A stretch of 34,748 nt of DNA from Planctomycetota bacterium. GTDB taxonomy: Bacteria; Planctomycetota; UBA8108; UBA1146. Location: contig JABHOG010000092.1 in the NCBI GenBank assembly GCA_018694835.1, forward strand, positions 1 through 34,748, in the 5' to 3' direction. Made by a program: the position numbers and the translations under genes. Shown piece after piece: positions 1 to 8,249 of the stretch (position 1 is the first letter of the stretch; every line of letters begins with the position of its first letter). The notes under the pieces were generated by a model. It had not been told where the DNA came from and ran no database searches. It worked only from the letters and a program-made list of their open reading frames with translations.

Positions 1-135
1 CTTGTACTGATTTCGAAGCCAGCCGCCAAGATCTCGATCGCGACAGCGGTCACTACAGAAGGGGAAGGAATCTGTATTTTTGGTCACCGGAGAGGCCGGA
101 TCCTTACAGACGGGGCACAGGGTGGATGGGGTCAA
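1..135 (-). CDS. yacG: YacG-like zinc-binding protein (3' part beyond window edge)
   Basis: The 45 visible codons match the DNA gyrase inhibitor YacG family: a CPxC knuckle at residues 7-10, then FPFCSDRC with Cys27 and Cys31, then the DLGxWL helix typical of the family. YacG is a small zinc protein that binds GyrB in E. coli; that role is family knowledge, not shown here. The start is a TTG at 135-133 that overlaps the TGA of the upstream zinc-ribbon gene by four bases (TTGA), with GGA about 8 bases upstream. The reading frame runs off base 1, so the C-terminus is not seen. It is the last visible gene of the groEL operon. Confidence 0.8.
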   Translation of the reverse strand, partial: MTPSTLCPVCKDPASPVTKNTDSFPFCSDRCRDRDLGGWLRNQYK

Positions 136-425
136 GACGTCGATCCGTCCTTGCTCTTGGCCGGTTTCGCGGTGTCACTCTTTTTCTCGGTTTCATTCGG
201 TGAAGGTGCTGAATCTTCCTTCTGGCGCTTCTTGTAATCGGAACTGCGATAATCGGTCTCGTAAAATCCGCTGCCCTTGAAAATGATCCCACCTCCGGCA
301 CCGATCAACCGACGCAATTGCTTCTTCCCACATTCGGGACAGGTCTTCTTCAACTTCTCATCGACCTTTTGAAACAACTCGAAACCATGTCCACACCCGT
401 CGCAGAGATAATCATAGGTAGGCAT
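132..425 (-). CDS. FmdB-family zinc ribbon protein
   Basis: A 97-residue protein starting MPTYDYLCDGCG. Cys8/Cys11 and Cys29/Cys32 form a zinc ribbon, followed by the conserved GGGIIFKGSGFYETDY stretch of the FmdB/CxxC_CxxC_SSSS family. The last 30 residues are a low-complexity charged tail rich in Lys, Ser and Pro. Family members are often found near chaperone or ribosome-associated genes and are described as putative regulatory proteins; no biochemical activity can be assigned. The ATG lies one base after the grpE stop codon, and its own stop overlaps the yacG start, so it is translated as part of the chaperone operon. Confidence 0.85.
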   Translation of the reverse strand: MPTYDYLCDGCGHGFELFQKVDEKLKKTCPECGKKQLRRLIGAGGGIIFKGSGFYETDYRSSDYKKRQKEDSAPSPNETEKKSDTAKPAKSKDGSTS

Positions 426-426
426 C

Positions 427-1056
427 TCAAGCTCCTTCAGGTGCTTGGGCAGTACGACACACGATCACCCTGGCAGCGCGAATCAGATGATCCCCAAATC
501 GATAGCCTCGTTCGACTTCTTCGACCACCTCACCATTTCGAGCATCCGGATGATCGACCTGGAGCATCGCTTCGTGAACTTCAGGATCAAAATCAGCACC
601 CACGGAGATCACCGCTTCGATACCAAGTTGATCGAGAATGCCATCGAGGTTTCCATGGATCAATCTCAGGCCATCACGGATCCCGTCCGCTCCATCGGCG
701 TCATCCGATTCCACCTTCAGTGCCGCCGACAATCCGTCGAGCAGAGGTAAGAAGGTACGAAAAACCTCGGAAACGGTTCTCTTCCGAACCATCGCACGCT
801 CTTCCAGCGTGCGCCGTCGGAAATTGTCGAGTTCAGCTCGGGCACGTTGCAACTGCTCGACGAGGAATTCCTTGTTCTCCTCAGGTACAAGGTCCAACTC
901 GGATGCATCTTGTTCTGGCGCATCCAGATCGGTTCCTTGTGGGTCCGCCGACGAGGCGGAATCATGATTCATCTGGGTTTCATCCTCGTTTGATTCTTCA
1001 CTGGGGTTCCCACTAGAATCCTGATCGGGGGCCAGATCTGTCTGTTCATTCACCAT
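427..1056 (-). CDS. grpE: GrpE, nucleotide exchange factor of DnaK
   Basis: A 209-residue GrpE. The first about 65 residues are acidic and low complexity (Glu, Asp, Ser, Gln). A long helix follows (ELQRARAELDNFRRR), then the four-helix region and the beta domain ending DFDPEVHEAM...VxxxxRGYRFGDHLIRAARVIV, which is the diagnostic GrpE end. GrpE releases ADP from DnaK in the cytoplasm and acts as a thermosensor in some bacteria. The gene starts 11 bases after dnaJ. No dnaK is present in the window, so its partner must be encoded elsewhere. Confidence 0.95.
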   Translation of the reverse strand: MVNEQTDLAPDQDSSGNPSEESNEDETQMNHDSASSADPQGTDLDAPEQDASELDLVPEENKEFLVEQLQRARAELDNFRRRTLEERAMVRKRTVSEVFRTFLPLLDGLSAALKVESDDADGADGIRDGLRLIHGNLDGILDQLGIEAVISVGADFDPEVHEAMLQVDHPDARNGEVVEEVERGYRFGDHLIRAARVIVCRTAQAPEGA

Positions 1057-1067
1057 GCGACCTCTTC

Positions 1068-2183
1068 CTACCCGAAGTATTCCTTGAAGCGCTCAAGGAA
1101 GCCTCTTCTTCTGGTGCCCACTTCCTTCTCCTCGATCTCAGCGAGACGCTCCAGCAATTGTTTCTCCTCTTGCCCTAGATGGAGAGGAACCTCGATGGTC
1201 GCTTCGACCAGTTGGTCTCCTTTTCGGCTGGAATGAACCGAACAAAAGCCCATCTTCCTCATTCGAAGCACATCTCCACTCTGGGTTCCCGGAGAAATCG
1301 TCAGGACCGCTTTTCCATCAAGGGTCGGAACCTCGATCTCTGCGCCCAGTGCTGCCTGGGAGTATGAGATGGGTAATTCGAAACAAACGTGATCCTTGAC
1401 CCTCCTGAAGAAGGTGTGTGGACGATAGCCCAGCACCACCTGAAGATCTCCGGCAGGGATGCCATGCGGTCCTTCGTTGCCCCGGCCGGTCAATCGAAGG
1501 ATCATTCCGTCTTCCACTCCTGCCGGAACCTCGACTTCGATCTCTTCCGATTTCTGTACCAATCCGGAAGAACTGCAACTGGGACAGGGATCGTTGATGA
1601 TCTCTCCTCTACCGGAACAGGCTGGACAAGTCGTCCTGACGCTGAAGAAACCCTGCGAGCGGAGCACCTGGCCCGCCCCGGAACAGGTCCCGCAGCGAAC
1701 CGGTTTGGAGCCGGCCCTGGCACCGGTTCCTGAACAGGAACCACATCCCACCATTCTTCTCAGTTGGATGGTGCGCTGGACACCGTTGGCCGCTTCTTCA
1801 AGGGTCAGCTGGAGGTGGGCTCGTAGACTATCGCCCCTGCGAGTGCGCCCGCCGCCTCCGAACAGATCTCCAAAGGCTCCGCCGCCGCCGCCAAAAATAT
1901 CGCCGAACATGCTGAAGACATCTTCGACATTGGAGAATCCACTGCCCTGCCCCATACCTGAGAGACCGTCATGCCCATGCGCATCGAAGACTCGCCGCTT
2001 CTCATCATCTCGGAGCACATCGTAGGCTTCAGCAGCCTCCTTGAATTTGCTCTCCGCCCTGGTATCGCCAGGGTTCTTGTCCGGATGATGCTTGAGGGCC
2101 AACTTACGGTAGGCCTTCTTGATCTCATCATCCGATGCTTCCCGAGAAACCCCCAGGACATCGTAGTAATCCCTGGTTGACAT
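1068..2183 (-). CDS. dnaJ: DnaJ, type I J-domain co-chaperone
   Basis: A 371-residue full-length DnaJ. The J domain occupies about residues 4-70 with HPD at 33-35. A Gly/Phe-rich linker with many Gly-Gly runs spans about 75-115. Four zinc-finger repeats follow ([32 protein letters not shown]), then the two beta-barrel substrate domains. The last one differs from the E. coli type by a charged tail, LERFKEYFG. DnaJ delivers unfolded clients to DnaK and stimulates its ATPase. The start is ATG with a run of eight G residues upstream acting as ribosome binding site, 11 bases after the second groEL. Confidence 0.97.
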   Translation of the reverse strand: MSTRDYYDVLGVSREASDDEIKKAYRKLALKHHPDKNPGDTRAESKFKEAAEAYDVLRDDEKRRVFDAHGHDGLSGMGQGSGFSNVEDVFSMFGDIFGGGGGAFGDLFGGGGRTRRGDSLRAHLQLTLEEAANGVQRTIQLRRMVGCGSCSGTGARAGSKPVRCGTCSGAGQVLRSQGFFSVRTTCPACSGRGEIINDPCPSCSSSGLVQKSEEIEVEVPAGVEDGMILRLTGRGNEGPHGIPAGDLQVVLGYRPHTFFRRVKDHVCFELPISYSQAALGAEIEVPTLDGKAVLTISPGTQSGDVLRMRKMGFCSVHSSRKGDQLVEATIEVPLHLGQEEKQLLERLAEIEEKEVGTRRRGFLERFKEYFG

Positions 2184-2194
2184 CCGACCCCCCC

Positions 2195-3799
2195 CTAGAC
2201 GAGCGCGCCATCCACAGCGGCCTCGTCCTTTTCCAGATCAGCGATGGCGGTATCCGAAGTGAGGTAAAGGCCAGCGACACTGGCTGCATTCTGAAGCGCG
2301 ACCCTCAACACCTTGGTGGGATCCACGACGCCAGCGCGAACCAGATCGACGACCTTGCCCTTGACTCCATCGAAGCCCATCTTGATGTCTTCGTACTCCA
2401 TCACCTCTGCGACGACGGCCGGCCCGTCAAATCCACAGTTACGAGCCAGTTGAGCGGTCGGCTCGAGTAAGGCATCGGCCACCACCTGAACGCCGAAACG
2501 TACGTCCCCAGAAGAGCGTGTGGCAGCCACTTTCTCGGAGATATGAAGGAAGGCTGTACCGGCTCCGGGAACGATTCCCTCGGACATCGCCGCGCGAGTG
2601 GCGCTGAGTGCGTCTTCTGCGCGAGACTTTCTTTCCTTGATCTCCAGTTCGGTGGCTCCGCCAACGCGGATCACTGCGATCTTGCCCATGATCCGGGCGA
2701 GACGCTCCTCCAGTTTCTCTCTATCGTAGTTCGACTGGGTCTGCTCGATCTGCGCTTCGATCTGAGCGCATCGTTGATCGATCGCTTCCTGGTTACCGGT
2801 CCCCCTGTAGAAGAGAGCTCGATCCTTGGAGACCTCGAGTTTACGAACAGTGCCCAGTTGCTCCTTGCCCACTTGCTCCCACTGGACTCCGGTGTCCTTG
2901 GCGATCATCTGACCGCCAGTCACGATGGCCATGTCTTCCAGCAATGCCTTGCGACGATCGCCAAAACCTGGGGCCTTGACCGCCACCACATCCATCACTC
3001 CACGGAGTTTATTGAGTAGCAGCCCAGCGAGCGCTTCTCCCTCGACATCTTCTGCGATGATGGCCAGCGGACGACGAGTAGCGACCACCTCCTCCAGAAC
3101 CGGTAGGAGATCCTGGATCGACGAGATCTTGTGATCGGTGAAGAGGATCCATGGCTTCTCCAGCACACAGACACCTGCCACGCGATCGGTGATGAAGTAC
3201 TGAGAGATCCAACCTTTGTCGATCTCCAGTCCTTCCACCAGGTCGAGGGATGACTCGACACCGTCATTCTCTTCGACGGTCACGACACCCTTTTCTCCCA
3301 CTCGATGAATGGCATCGCCAAACATCTTGCCCAGTTCCGCTTCATTCGCGGCGATGGTTCCGACCTGCACCACTTCCTGGCGCTTCTTGACCGGACTGGA
3401 GATCGCCTCCAGTTCACGGACAGCAGTGGCCACGGCCTTTTCGATGCCGTTTCGCAGTTCGACAGGACTGACTCCATTCATCGCGAAACGACCACCACCC
3501 TCGACCATCGCCTCGGCGAGAATGATCGAAGAAGTGGTTCCATCGCCCACTTCCTTGTTGGTCTTGTTTGCCACTTCATTGATCAGGCGTGCTCCCATGT
3601 TCTCGAATGGTTTTTCCACTTCGATCTCACGCGAGACAGTCTGCCCGTCTTTTGTCAGTTGGGATTTCCCCATGCTCTTCTCGAACAGAACATTTCTTCC
3701 ACCAGGACCGTAAGTCACTTTTACGGCCTTGGCGAGAGTTCTGATCCCCTCCCGGAGGTGGCGCCTGGCATCATCTTCGAAGAGAATTTGCTTGGACAT
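2195..3799 (-). CDS. groEL: GroEL paralogue B (Cpn60)
   Basis: A 534-residue chaperonin beginning [15 protein letters not shown]. It has KDG (Asp52 equivalent), GDGTTSS (Asp87 equivalent), the apical AEDVEGEAL and [11 protein letters not shown] segments, and [10 protein letters not shown] (Asp398 equivalent retained). It is divergent: YGPGGRN replaces the usual LGPKGRN, PGAG replaces PGGG at the nucleotide-contacting loop, and the C-terminus (VDGALV) has no GGM tail. It folds proteins in an ATP-driven ring if it keeps normal activity. AAGGAG lies 8 bases before the ATG. It follows groEL-A by 33 bases and precedes dnaJ by 11. No groES is adjacent. Confidence 0.95.
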   Translation of the reverse strand: MSKQILFEDDARRHLREGIRTLAKAVKVTYGPGGRNVLFEKSMGKSQLTKDGQTVSREIEVEKPFENMGARLINEVANKTNKEVGDGTTSSIILAEAMVEGGGRFAMNGVSPVELRNGIEKAVATAVRELEAISSPVKKRQEVVQVGTIAANEAELGKMFGDAIHRVGEKGVVTVEENDGVESSLDLVEGLEIDKGWISQYFITDRVAGVCVLEKPWILFTDHKISSIQDLLPVLEEVVATRRPLAIIAEDVEGEALAGLLLNKLRGVMDVVAVKAPGFGDRRKALLEDMAIVTGGQMIAKDTGVQWEQVGKEQLGTVRKLEVSKDRALFYRGTGNQEAIDQRCAQIEAQIEQTQSNYDREKLEERLARIMGKIAVIRVGGATELEIKERKSRAEDALSATRAAMSEGIVPGAGTAFLHISEKVAATRSSGDVRFGVQVVADALLEPTAQLARNCGFDGPAVVAEVMEYEDIKMGFDGVKGKVVDLVRAGVVDPTKVLRVALQNAASVAGLYLTSDTAIADLEKDEAAVDGALV

Positions 3800-3832
3800 C
3801 TTTGTGCTCCTTGGTCTTTCTCGATCGGGGCT

Positions 3833-5464
3833 CTAGAGAGCGCCGACGCCTTCATGGTCATGGTGGTGGTCTTCTTCTGCGGACTCCGAGGGAATCTCGG
3901 TGATCACCGCATCCGAGGTGAGAATCATCGTCGCGGTGCTGGCTGCATTCTGAAGTGCTTTCAGAATGACATCGCAGGAATCGATGATTCCTTCTTCGAG
4001 CAGGTCGCACATCTCCAGGCGAGCAAAGTCGTATCCCCTGGTGAAGCTTTCTCCCGCACGAATCTCTCTGAGGAGTAGTGAAGGCTCGACACCGGCATTT
4101 TTGGCCAGTTGCCTGAAGGGCTCCTCCAACGCGTCGGCGAGAATTTGCGCCGCCAGTCGTTCGAGCGGATTCTTGAAACTCATCTCTGCCACCTCGTCGG
4201 CACAGTGAATCAGAGCCAGTCCTCCACCCGGAAGAATGCCAGCCTCGAGCGCCGAACGGGTTGCCGCCAGAGAGTTTTCGAAACGCTTCTTGCGCTCCTT
4301 TACCTCTCCCTCGGTCGATCCTCCGACGCTAATCACTGCGATCCCACCGATCAGGCGAGCGAGACGCTCTTGCAGCTTCTCACGATCATAATCACTGGAT
4401 GCGCCTTCGATCTCGAAGCGGATCTCACGGCAGCGCTCTTCCACATCTTTCTTTTTCCCGCCACCGTTGATGATGGTGGTGGTCTGCGAATTGATCTCGA
4501 TCTTCTTCGCCTTGCCAAGATCTGTCAGTTTGATCGATCCTGGATCGATACCGAGATCTGTGAAGATCGCCCGGCCTCCGGTGGAAATGGCGATATCCTG
4601 CAGCATCGCCTTGCGACGATCGCCGTAGCCAGGAGCCTTCACCGCAGCCACATCGAGTACACCTCGCTGGCTATTGACCACCAAAGTGGTGAGGGCTTCT
4701 CCATCGATATCTTCTGCGATGATCAGTAGCGGCTTACGCTTCTCCACCACCTTCTCGAGGATCGGAACGATCTGAGCGATGTTCGAGATCTTCTCTTCCA
4801 AAATCAGGATGTAGGGATCTTCCAACGAGATCTCTGCCGATTCTGGATCTGCGATGAATTGCTGGGAGATGTATCCACGGTCAAAGAAAAGGCCTTCTTC
4901 GATATCGAGTCGAGTCTCGATCCCCTTGCCCTCTTCGATGGTACAGACTCCATCGTGGCCCACTGTCTCGAGAGCTTCGGCGATCATCTTACCGATCCGC
5001 TCATCGTTGTTGGCCGCAATCGAAGCGACGCTTACGATCGACTCCTGGTATTCGATCGGCTCGGCAAACTCTTTCAGTTTCTTGCAAACCTTTTCGGTGC
5101 ATGCGAGGAGAGCACGTTGAAGCAGAACAGGATTCTCACCGCTCATCACCAGTCGCATTCCACGACGGTAGATCGCCTCGGCGAGGACCGTGGAAGTGGT
5201 ACTGCCATCCCCGGCGTCCTTCGAGGTGATGACTCCCGCTTCACGCAACATCCGTGCACCCTGGTTCTCGACGCGATCTTCGAGGTCCACCTCTTCAGCG
5301 ACGGTAGCCCCATCCTTGGAGATCTTTGGGCCCCCCCAAGATCGATCGATGATGGCGGTTCGACCGCGAGGACCCAGGGTGGTCCGCACTGCTCGGGCCA
5401 ATTTGTGAGTTCCAAGCAGCAATTTCTTGCGTGCTTCGTCTTCAAAAGTCAGTTCTTTCACCAT
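3833..5464 (-). CDS. groEL: GroEL paralogue A (Cpn60) with Asn at the catalytic Asp398 site and a His-rich tail
   Basis: A 543-residue chaperonin starting MVKELTFEDEARKK. The reading frame is open 19 codons further upstream, but the ATG at 5464 has an AGAGGAG ribosome site and fits the family start. Motifs: LGPRGRT, SKDG (Asp52), GDGSTTSTVLA (Asp87), AEDIDGEAL, KAPGYGDRRKA. At the site of E. coli Asp398 the segment is RFENSLAATRS, with an AAC (Asn) codon read from the DNA. That Asp activates the hydrolytic water. The tail is acidic and His-rich (EEDHHHDHEG) instead of GGM repeats. It is the first gene of the groEL-groEL-dnaJ-grpE operon. Confidence 0.95.
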   Translation of the reverse strand: MVKELTFEDEARKKLLLGTHKLARAVRTTLGPRGRTAIIDRSWGGPKISKDGATVAEEVDLEDRVENQGARMLREAGVITSKDAGDGSTTSTVLAEAIYRRGMRLVMSGENPVLLQRALLACTEKVCKKLKEFAEPIEYQESIVSVASIAANNDERIGKMIAEALETVGHDGVCTIEEGKGIETRLDIEEGLFFDRGYISQQFIADPESAEISLEDPYILILEEKISNIAQIVPILEKVVEKRKPLLIIAEDIDGEALTTLVVNSQRGVLDVAAVKAPGYGDRRKAMLQDIAISTGGRAIFTDLGIDPGSIKLTDLGKAKKIEINSQTTTIINGGGKKKDVEERCREIRFEIEGASSDYDREKLQERLARLIGGIAVISVGGSTEGEVKERKKRFENSLAATRSALEAGILPGGGLALIHCADEVAEMSFKNPLERLAAQILADALEEPFRQLAKNAGVEPSLLLREIRAGESFTRGYDFARLEMCDLLEEGIIDSCDVILKALQNAASTATMILTSDAVITEIPSESAEEDHHHDHEGVGAL

Positions 5465-5749
5465 GCTGGCTCCTCTTCGCAGTACTGCAGACGGTTGCGG
5501 GAGTGTTCGTGACCAGAGCAACCCTGGCTCACCCCGATAGCGGTAGATCGATAGTCTCCGACCCTGATTCTTTCACTACCCGCAAATGGTGGGCCATCCT
5601 GCCCCTCAGGGCGCCTTCATAAGCCTTTAACTAATAAAGACTTGCAGAAAGACCGACGGAATTGATGGGATGCACACCTGCCAGATCGACAGGCCGCCCG
5701 ATGATCTCTCCACAGACACTGCCAGGATGGCAGGCGCACCCTACGGCTC
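5465..5749. promoter_or_regulatory. Leader and probable promoter region of the groEL operon
   Basis: A 285-base gap between the 691-residue gene and groEL-A. Its AT-rich core (about 5617-5652) stands out in otherwise GC-rich sequence and contains TATGAA on the minus strand (4 of 6 matches to a -10), but no convincing -35. No CIRCE inverted repeat (TTAGCACTC-N9-GAGTGCTAA) was seen, so HrcA control is not supported. The best evidence that a promoter lies here is that all genes on either side are nearly gapless. Confidence 0.45.
5719..5733 (-). terminator. Small hairpin downstream of the 691-residue gene
   Basis: CTGCC-AGGAT-GGCAG is a perfect 5-bp stem with a 5-base loop, 17 bases after the stop of the 691-residue gene. 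There is no T-run after it on the minus strand, so it is at best a weak or Rho-assisted terminator. Confidence 0.3.
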
Positions 5750-7825
5750 TCAACGAGCCCAGATGCCTCCGTCGCGGGTATCACTGATCACCTTGACCCT
5801 GACATCTCGCATCTCGAGACGGGTGCCATCATCGATGGAGAAGACGAAGCCTCCGGCGCTCGGCAGTCGAGTGGTCTCGGGGTCGAGAATGATCTCGGTT
5901 TGGTCATCGCCATACTTCAGAGAAGCCTGGTCGCCATGGACCTCCATGGTGCACTTCACCCAGCGACTCTTGGGAAATTCATCGGCGAGTTCGATCTGCG
6001 GCGAGGTTTGATCGCCGATCGCTCCCCCCCGAGAATTGGTTCTGGGAGAGATTCGCAGCGCTCCTTCACGAATATTGACCTCGAATTGACAGACATAATC
6101 TTCCCAGTGGTTGGAGAACAGACCGATGTGCATCTCGCCGCCGGTCTGATTGCTGCCGACCAGAACCGCCGAGCCGTCTCGCTCGAGAACCCGCCAGTTT
6201 CCAGCCTGTCCGCTTCCCACCAGTTGTCGATCACTGGTGACCACCCAGTTGTAGAGGTTGGTCGAAGCCAGTTGATTCGACCATGCCACAGATTCTCGCA
6301 GATCGCGCCAACGTTGCTCACGCTCCGCCTTCTTCTGCTCCTCCTCGAGGCGTCTCGCTTCTGCGAGTTCCGCTTCCACCACTCCCTCTTGCTCGATCAA
6401 CATCGCAAGACCTTCACGCTGAATTCGTTTGACCAGGTCTTGTTTCAACTTCCAGACATCGGGGGCTTCCTCTTCAACCCTCTCATCGAGAGCTTCAATG
6501 GTCGCAATGGCGATATCGTCGTATCCCTTGCGTGCATACTTACCCGCCTTGGCAGACAATTCATCCAGGCGCCTCTTGTAGCGAAATTGCTCCTGAGCAT
6601 CGTTGCGAAGATTGTCGAGTTCCGTCTCGAAACTCGATTCCAGCACCACTTCTGCACCTTCAAAGATGGGCGGTAAGTTCTCCAGCATCTGGACTGCGGT
6701 CTGGAACTCTCCACTCTGGAATGCGCCCCGGATATCACCCTTGAGGGTCAACCACTGCTGGTCGACGGCACTTCTCCAGTTGACGAGGAGTTCGGCGCGC
6801 AGATTCGAGGCTTCCTGGCCCACGGTGGTATTGGCGTACTCGGAGGCGAACCACTGGTAGCGATGCGCAGCGCCATAACGATCCCCGGGCTCCTTGCGAT
6901 TCTCTTCCTCGATCCGGGCGAAGGCCTTGCGAGCCTTCTCCTCTCTCTGTTCCTGGGGATCGATTTGAGGTTCCTGCACCACCGGTTCCGGTTCGACCTG
7001 CAGTTCCGGCTCGGAGAATGGATTGAAGATCACGACCAGGATCAATACGGCGACCACTGCCACCGCACCGATAATCAGCGGCAATCGACCACGCGATGGC
7101 TGCGACTCATCTCCCATCGACGGATCGGCTCCCACTTGTCCCTTGGCGGAGACGGGGGATCGAGACTGTGGTTGAGCCTTGCGGCGTGGAGCTCGGCCTC
7201 TGGCGCCTCGGCCCACCGGTGCCCCGGTCCTGCGCCGCGGAGCAGACTCGACCGTTTCTTCCTCTGAGGCGCTCTTCGCTGCAGACTGTTGCGCTGCGAT
7301 TTTCCGGGCTGCGATTTGCTTGGCTGCAACTTGTTTTGCTGCGGCTTGTTTCGCTGCGGATTGTTTCGCTGCCGCTTGCTGAGCTGCGGCTTGCTGAGCT
7401 GCGGCTTGCTGAGCTGCGGCTTGCTGAGCTGCGGCTTGCTGAGCTGCGGCTTGTTTGGCTGCGGCTTGTTTGGCTGCGGCTTGTTTCGCTGCGGCTTGTT
7501 TCGCTGCGGCTTGTTTCGCTGCGGCTTGTTTGGCTGCGGCTTGTTTGGCTGCGGCTTGTTTGGCTGCGGCTTGCTGAGCTGCGGCTTGCTTCGCTGCATC
7601 AGAATCGACCGGAGAATCGGTCGACTCGAGTGGACTCACCTGAGGTTTTCCGGCAGCTGGATCACTGACTTCCGGCGTCGACTGTGGCCGACCCGGAACC
7701 CGCTTCCCTGGCACTCGACGAGCAGGCACACGGCCTCCGGCTTCTCCTCCACCGCTTTTTCTCGGTGTTGGAACTCGACGCTTTTTCGGTGCTCCGGAAT
7801 CCTCAGTCGTATCATCTGCAGTCAT
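5750..7825 (-). CDS. Membrane protein with 22 Ala-rich pentapeptide repeats and a LamG/DUF1080-like C-terminal domain
   Basis: A 691-residue protein of unknown function. Residues 1-75 are basic and Pro/Arg rich (RVPARRVPGKRVPGR). Residues 76-185 are 22 pentapeptides, mostly AAAKQ or AAAQQ. Another Arg-rich stretch follows at about 196-230, then a transmembrane helix at about 249-267, a Glu/Gln-rich helical region (about 285-560), and a beta-sandwich-like end (WRVLERDG, GGEMHIGLFSNHWEDYVCQFEV, VKCTMEVHGD, GGFVFSIDDGTRLEMRDVRVK) that resembles DUF1080/LamG domains common in Planctomycetota. The topology suggests a positively charged cytoplasmic N-terminus and an external C-terminus. The tail resembles histone H1-like or AlgP-like Ala/Lys repeats, so nucleic-acid binding is possible but unproven. 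Start ATG overlaps the upstream stop (ATGA). Confidence 0.8.
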   Translation of the reverse strand: MTADDTTEDSGAPKKRRVPTPRKSGGGEAGGRVPARRVPGKRVPGRPQSTPEVSDPAAGKPQVSPLESTDSPVDSDAAKQAAAQQAAAKQAAAKQAAAKQAAAKQAAAKQAAAKQAAAKQAAAKQAAAQQAAAQQAAAQQAAAQQAAAQQAAAKQSAAKQAAAKQVAAKQIAARKIAAQQSAAKSASEEETVESAPRRRTGAPVGRGARGRAPRRKAQPQSRSPVSAKGQVGADPSMGDESQPSRGRLPLIIGAVAVVAVLILVVIFNPFSEPELQVEPEPVVQEPQIDPQEQREEKARKAFARIEEENRKEPGDRYGAAHRYQWFASEYANTTVGQEASNLRAELLVNWRSAVDQQWLTLKGDIRGAFQSGEFQTAVQMLENLPPIFEGAEVVLESSFETELDNLRNDAQEQFRYKRRLDELSAKAGKYARKGYDDIAIATIEALDERVEEEAPDVWKLKQDLVKRIQREGLAMLIEQEGVVEAELAEARRLEEEQKKAEREQRWRDLRESVAWSNQLASTNLYNWVVTSDRQLVGSGQAGNWRVLERDGSAVLVGSNQTGGEMHIGLFSNHWEDYVCQFEVNIREGALRISPRTNSRGGAIGDQTSPQIELADEFPKSRWVKCTMEVHGDQASLKYGDDQTEIILDPETTRLPSAGGFVFSIDDGTRLEMRDVRVKVISDTRDGGIWAR
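7271..7600 (-). repeat. 22-copy 15-bp tandem repeat coding AAAKQ/AAAQQ
   Basis: A strict 15-base period runs through 330 bases within the 691-residue gene. On the minus strand the commonest units are GCCGCAGCCAAACAA, GCCGCAGCGAAACAA and GCCGCAGCTCAGCAA. The central 14 units (7376-7585 apart from edges) are nearly identical and fall into blocks of like units (five QQ units, then KQ units grouped as 2, 3 and 3 by third-position variant), while the outer units are degenerate. This pattern indicates recent block duplication by slippage or unequal exchange. Confidence 0.95.
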
Positions 7826-8091
7826 GAATCCTCACTCCCGGTCGCCTTCTGGTCTTCGCTCGATCCCGCATCTTTTTCCACGGGATAAAGGATCTCGATC
7901 AGCTGCTGAACCTGTTCCGGAGACAAATGCCCCAATTCCACCAGTACTTGACCCAGTAGAGGAACCTGTTTGCCATCGTTTCGAAGTCGCTCCTGAACCG
8001 TCAACGCCTCATAGATCTGGGCTTCGCCCACCCACCCTTTTTCGATGGCGACCTCACCAAAGAGGCGACGATAACGGTCTGGGGTGGTCAC
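7822..8091 (-). CDS. Small MshEN-like (GspE N-terminal-like) domain protein
   Basis: An 89-residue protein with two similar half-repeats: RRLFGEVAIEKGWVGEAQIYEAL...Q and LLGQVLVELGHLSPEQVQQLIEIL. This matches the pattern (L)GExLxxxGxLxxxQxxxAL of MshEN/GspE-II N-terminal domains, some of which bind cyclic di-GMP. No ATPase domain follows, so it is a stand-alone domain. The start is GTG, with AGAGGAG ending 9 bases upstream. Its TGA overlaps the ATG of the repeat-rich membrane protein (ATGA), so the two are translationally coupled and may work together. The ligand assignment is inference. Confidence 0.7.
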   Translation of the reverse strand: MTTPDRYRRLFGEVAIEKGWVGEAQIYEALTVQERLRNDGKQVPLLGQVLVELGHLSPEQVQQLIEILYPVEKDAGSSEDQKATGSEDS

Positions 8092-8138
8092 GACTCGTCA
8101 CTCCTCTCGATCACCAGAGGCACCTTGAAGATCATCGG

Positions 8139-8156
8139 TCTCACGAAGCCGTGAGA
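8139..8156. terminator. Perfect hairpin in the gap after the ftsQ-like gene
   Basis: TCTCACG-AAGC-CGTGAGA forms a 7-bp stem with a 4-base loop inside the 158-base gap (8092-8249) between the ftsQ-like gene and the MshEN-like gene. No T-run follows on the minus strand. It could attenuate or process the dcw transcript at its 3' end. Confidence 0.4.
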
Positions 8157-8215
8157 GTCCCATCTCCGGTACCGGTGGCCGAGGATATCAGCCGACTCCG
8201 CTGTACGCCACCGCT

Positions 8216-8239
8216 CCAGTCGGCGGTCCAGTCGGCGGT
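8216..8239. repeat. Tandem 12-bp direct repeat
   Basis: CCAGTCGGCGGT occurs twice back to back, 10 bases downstream of the ftsQ-like stop codon (minus-strand sense). It lies in the same gap as the hairpin at 8139-8156. Confidence 0.85.
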
Positions 8240-8249
8240 CGATCGAGGT

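Noticed and set aside
5465-5749. CIRCE/HrcA operator before groEL
   Set aside because: No TTAGCACTC-N9-GAGTGCTAA-like pair in either strand of the gap.
7096-7888. Long plus-strand open frames (LRLVWLRLV and CGLFGCGLF type) over the AAAKQ array
   Set aside because: They are antisense frames of the 15-base repeat: a period divisible by three keeps all frames open. Composition is not protein-like and there is no ribosome site.
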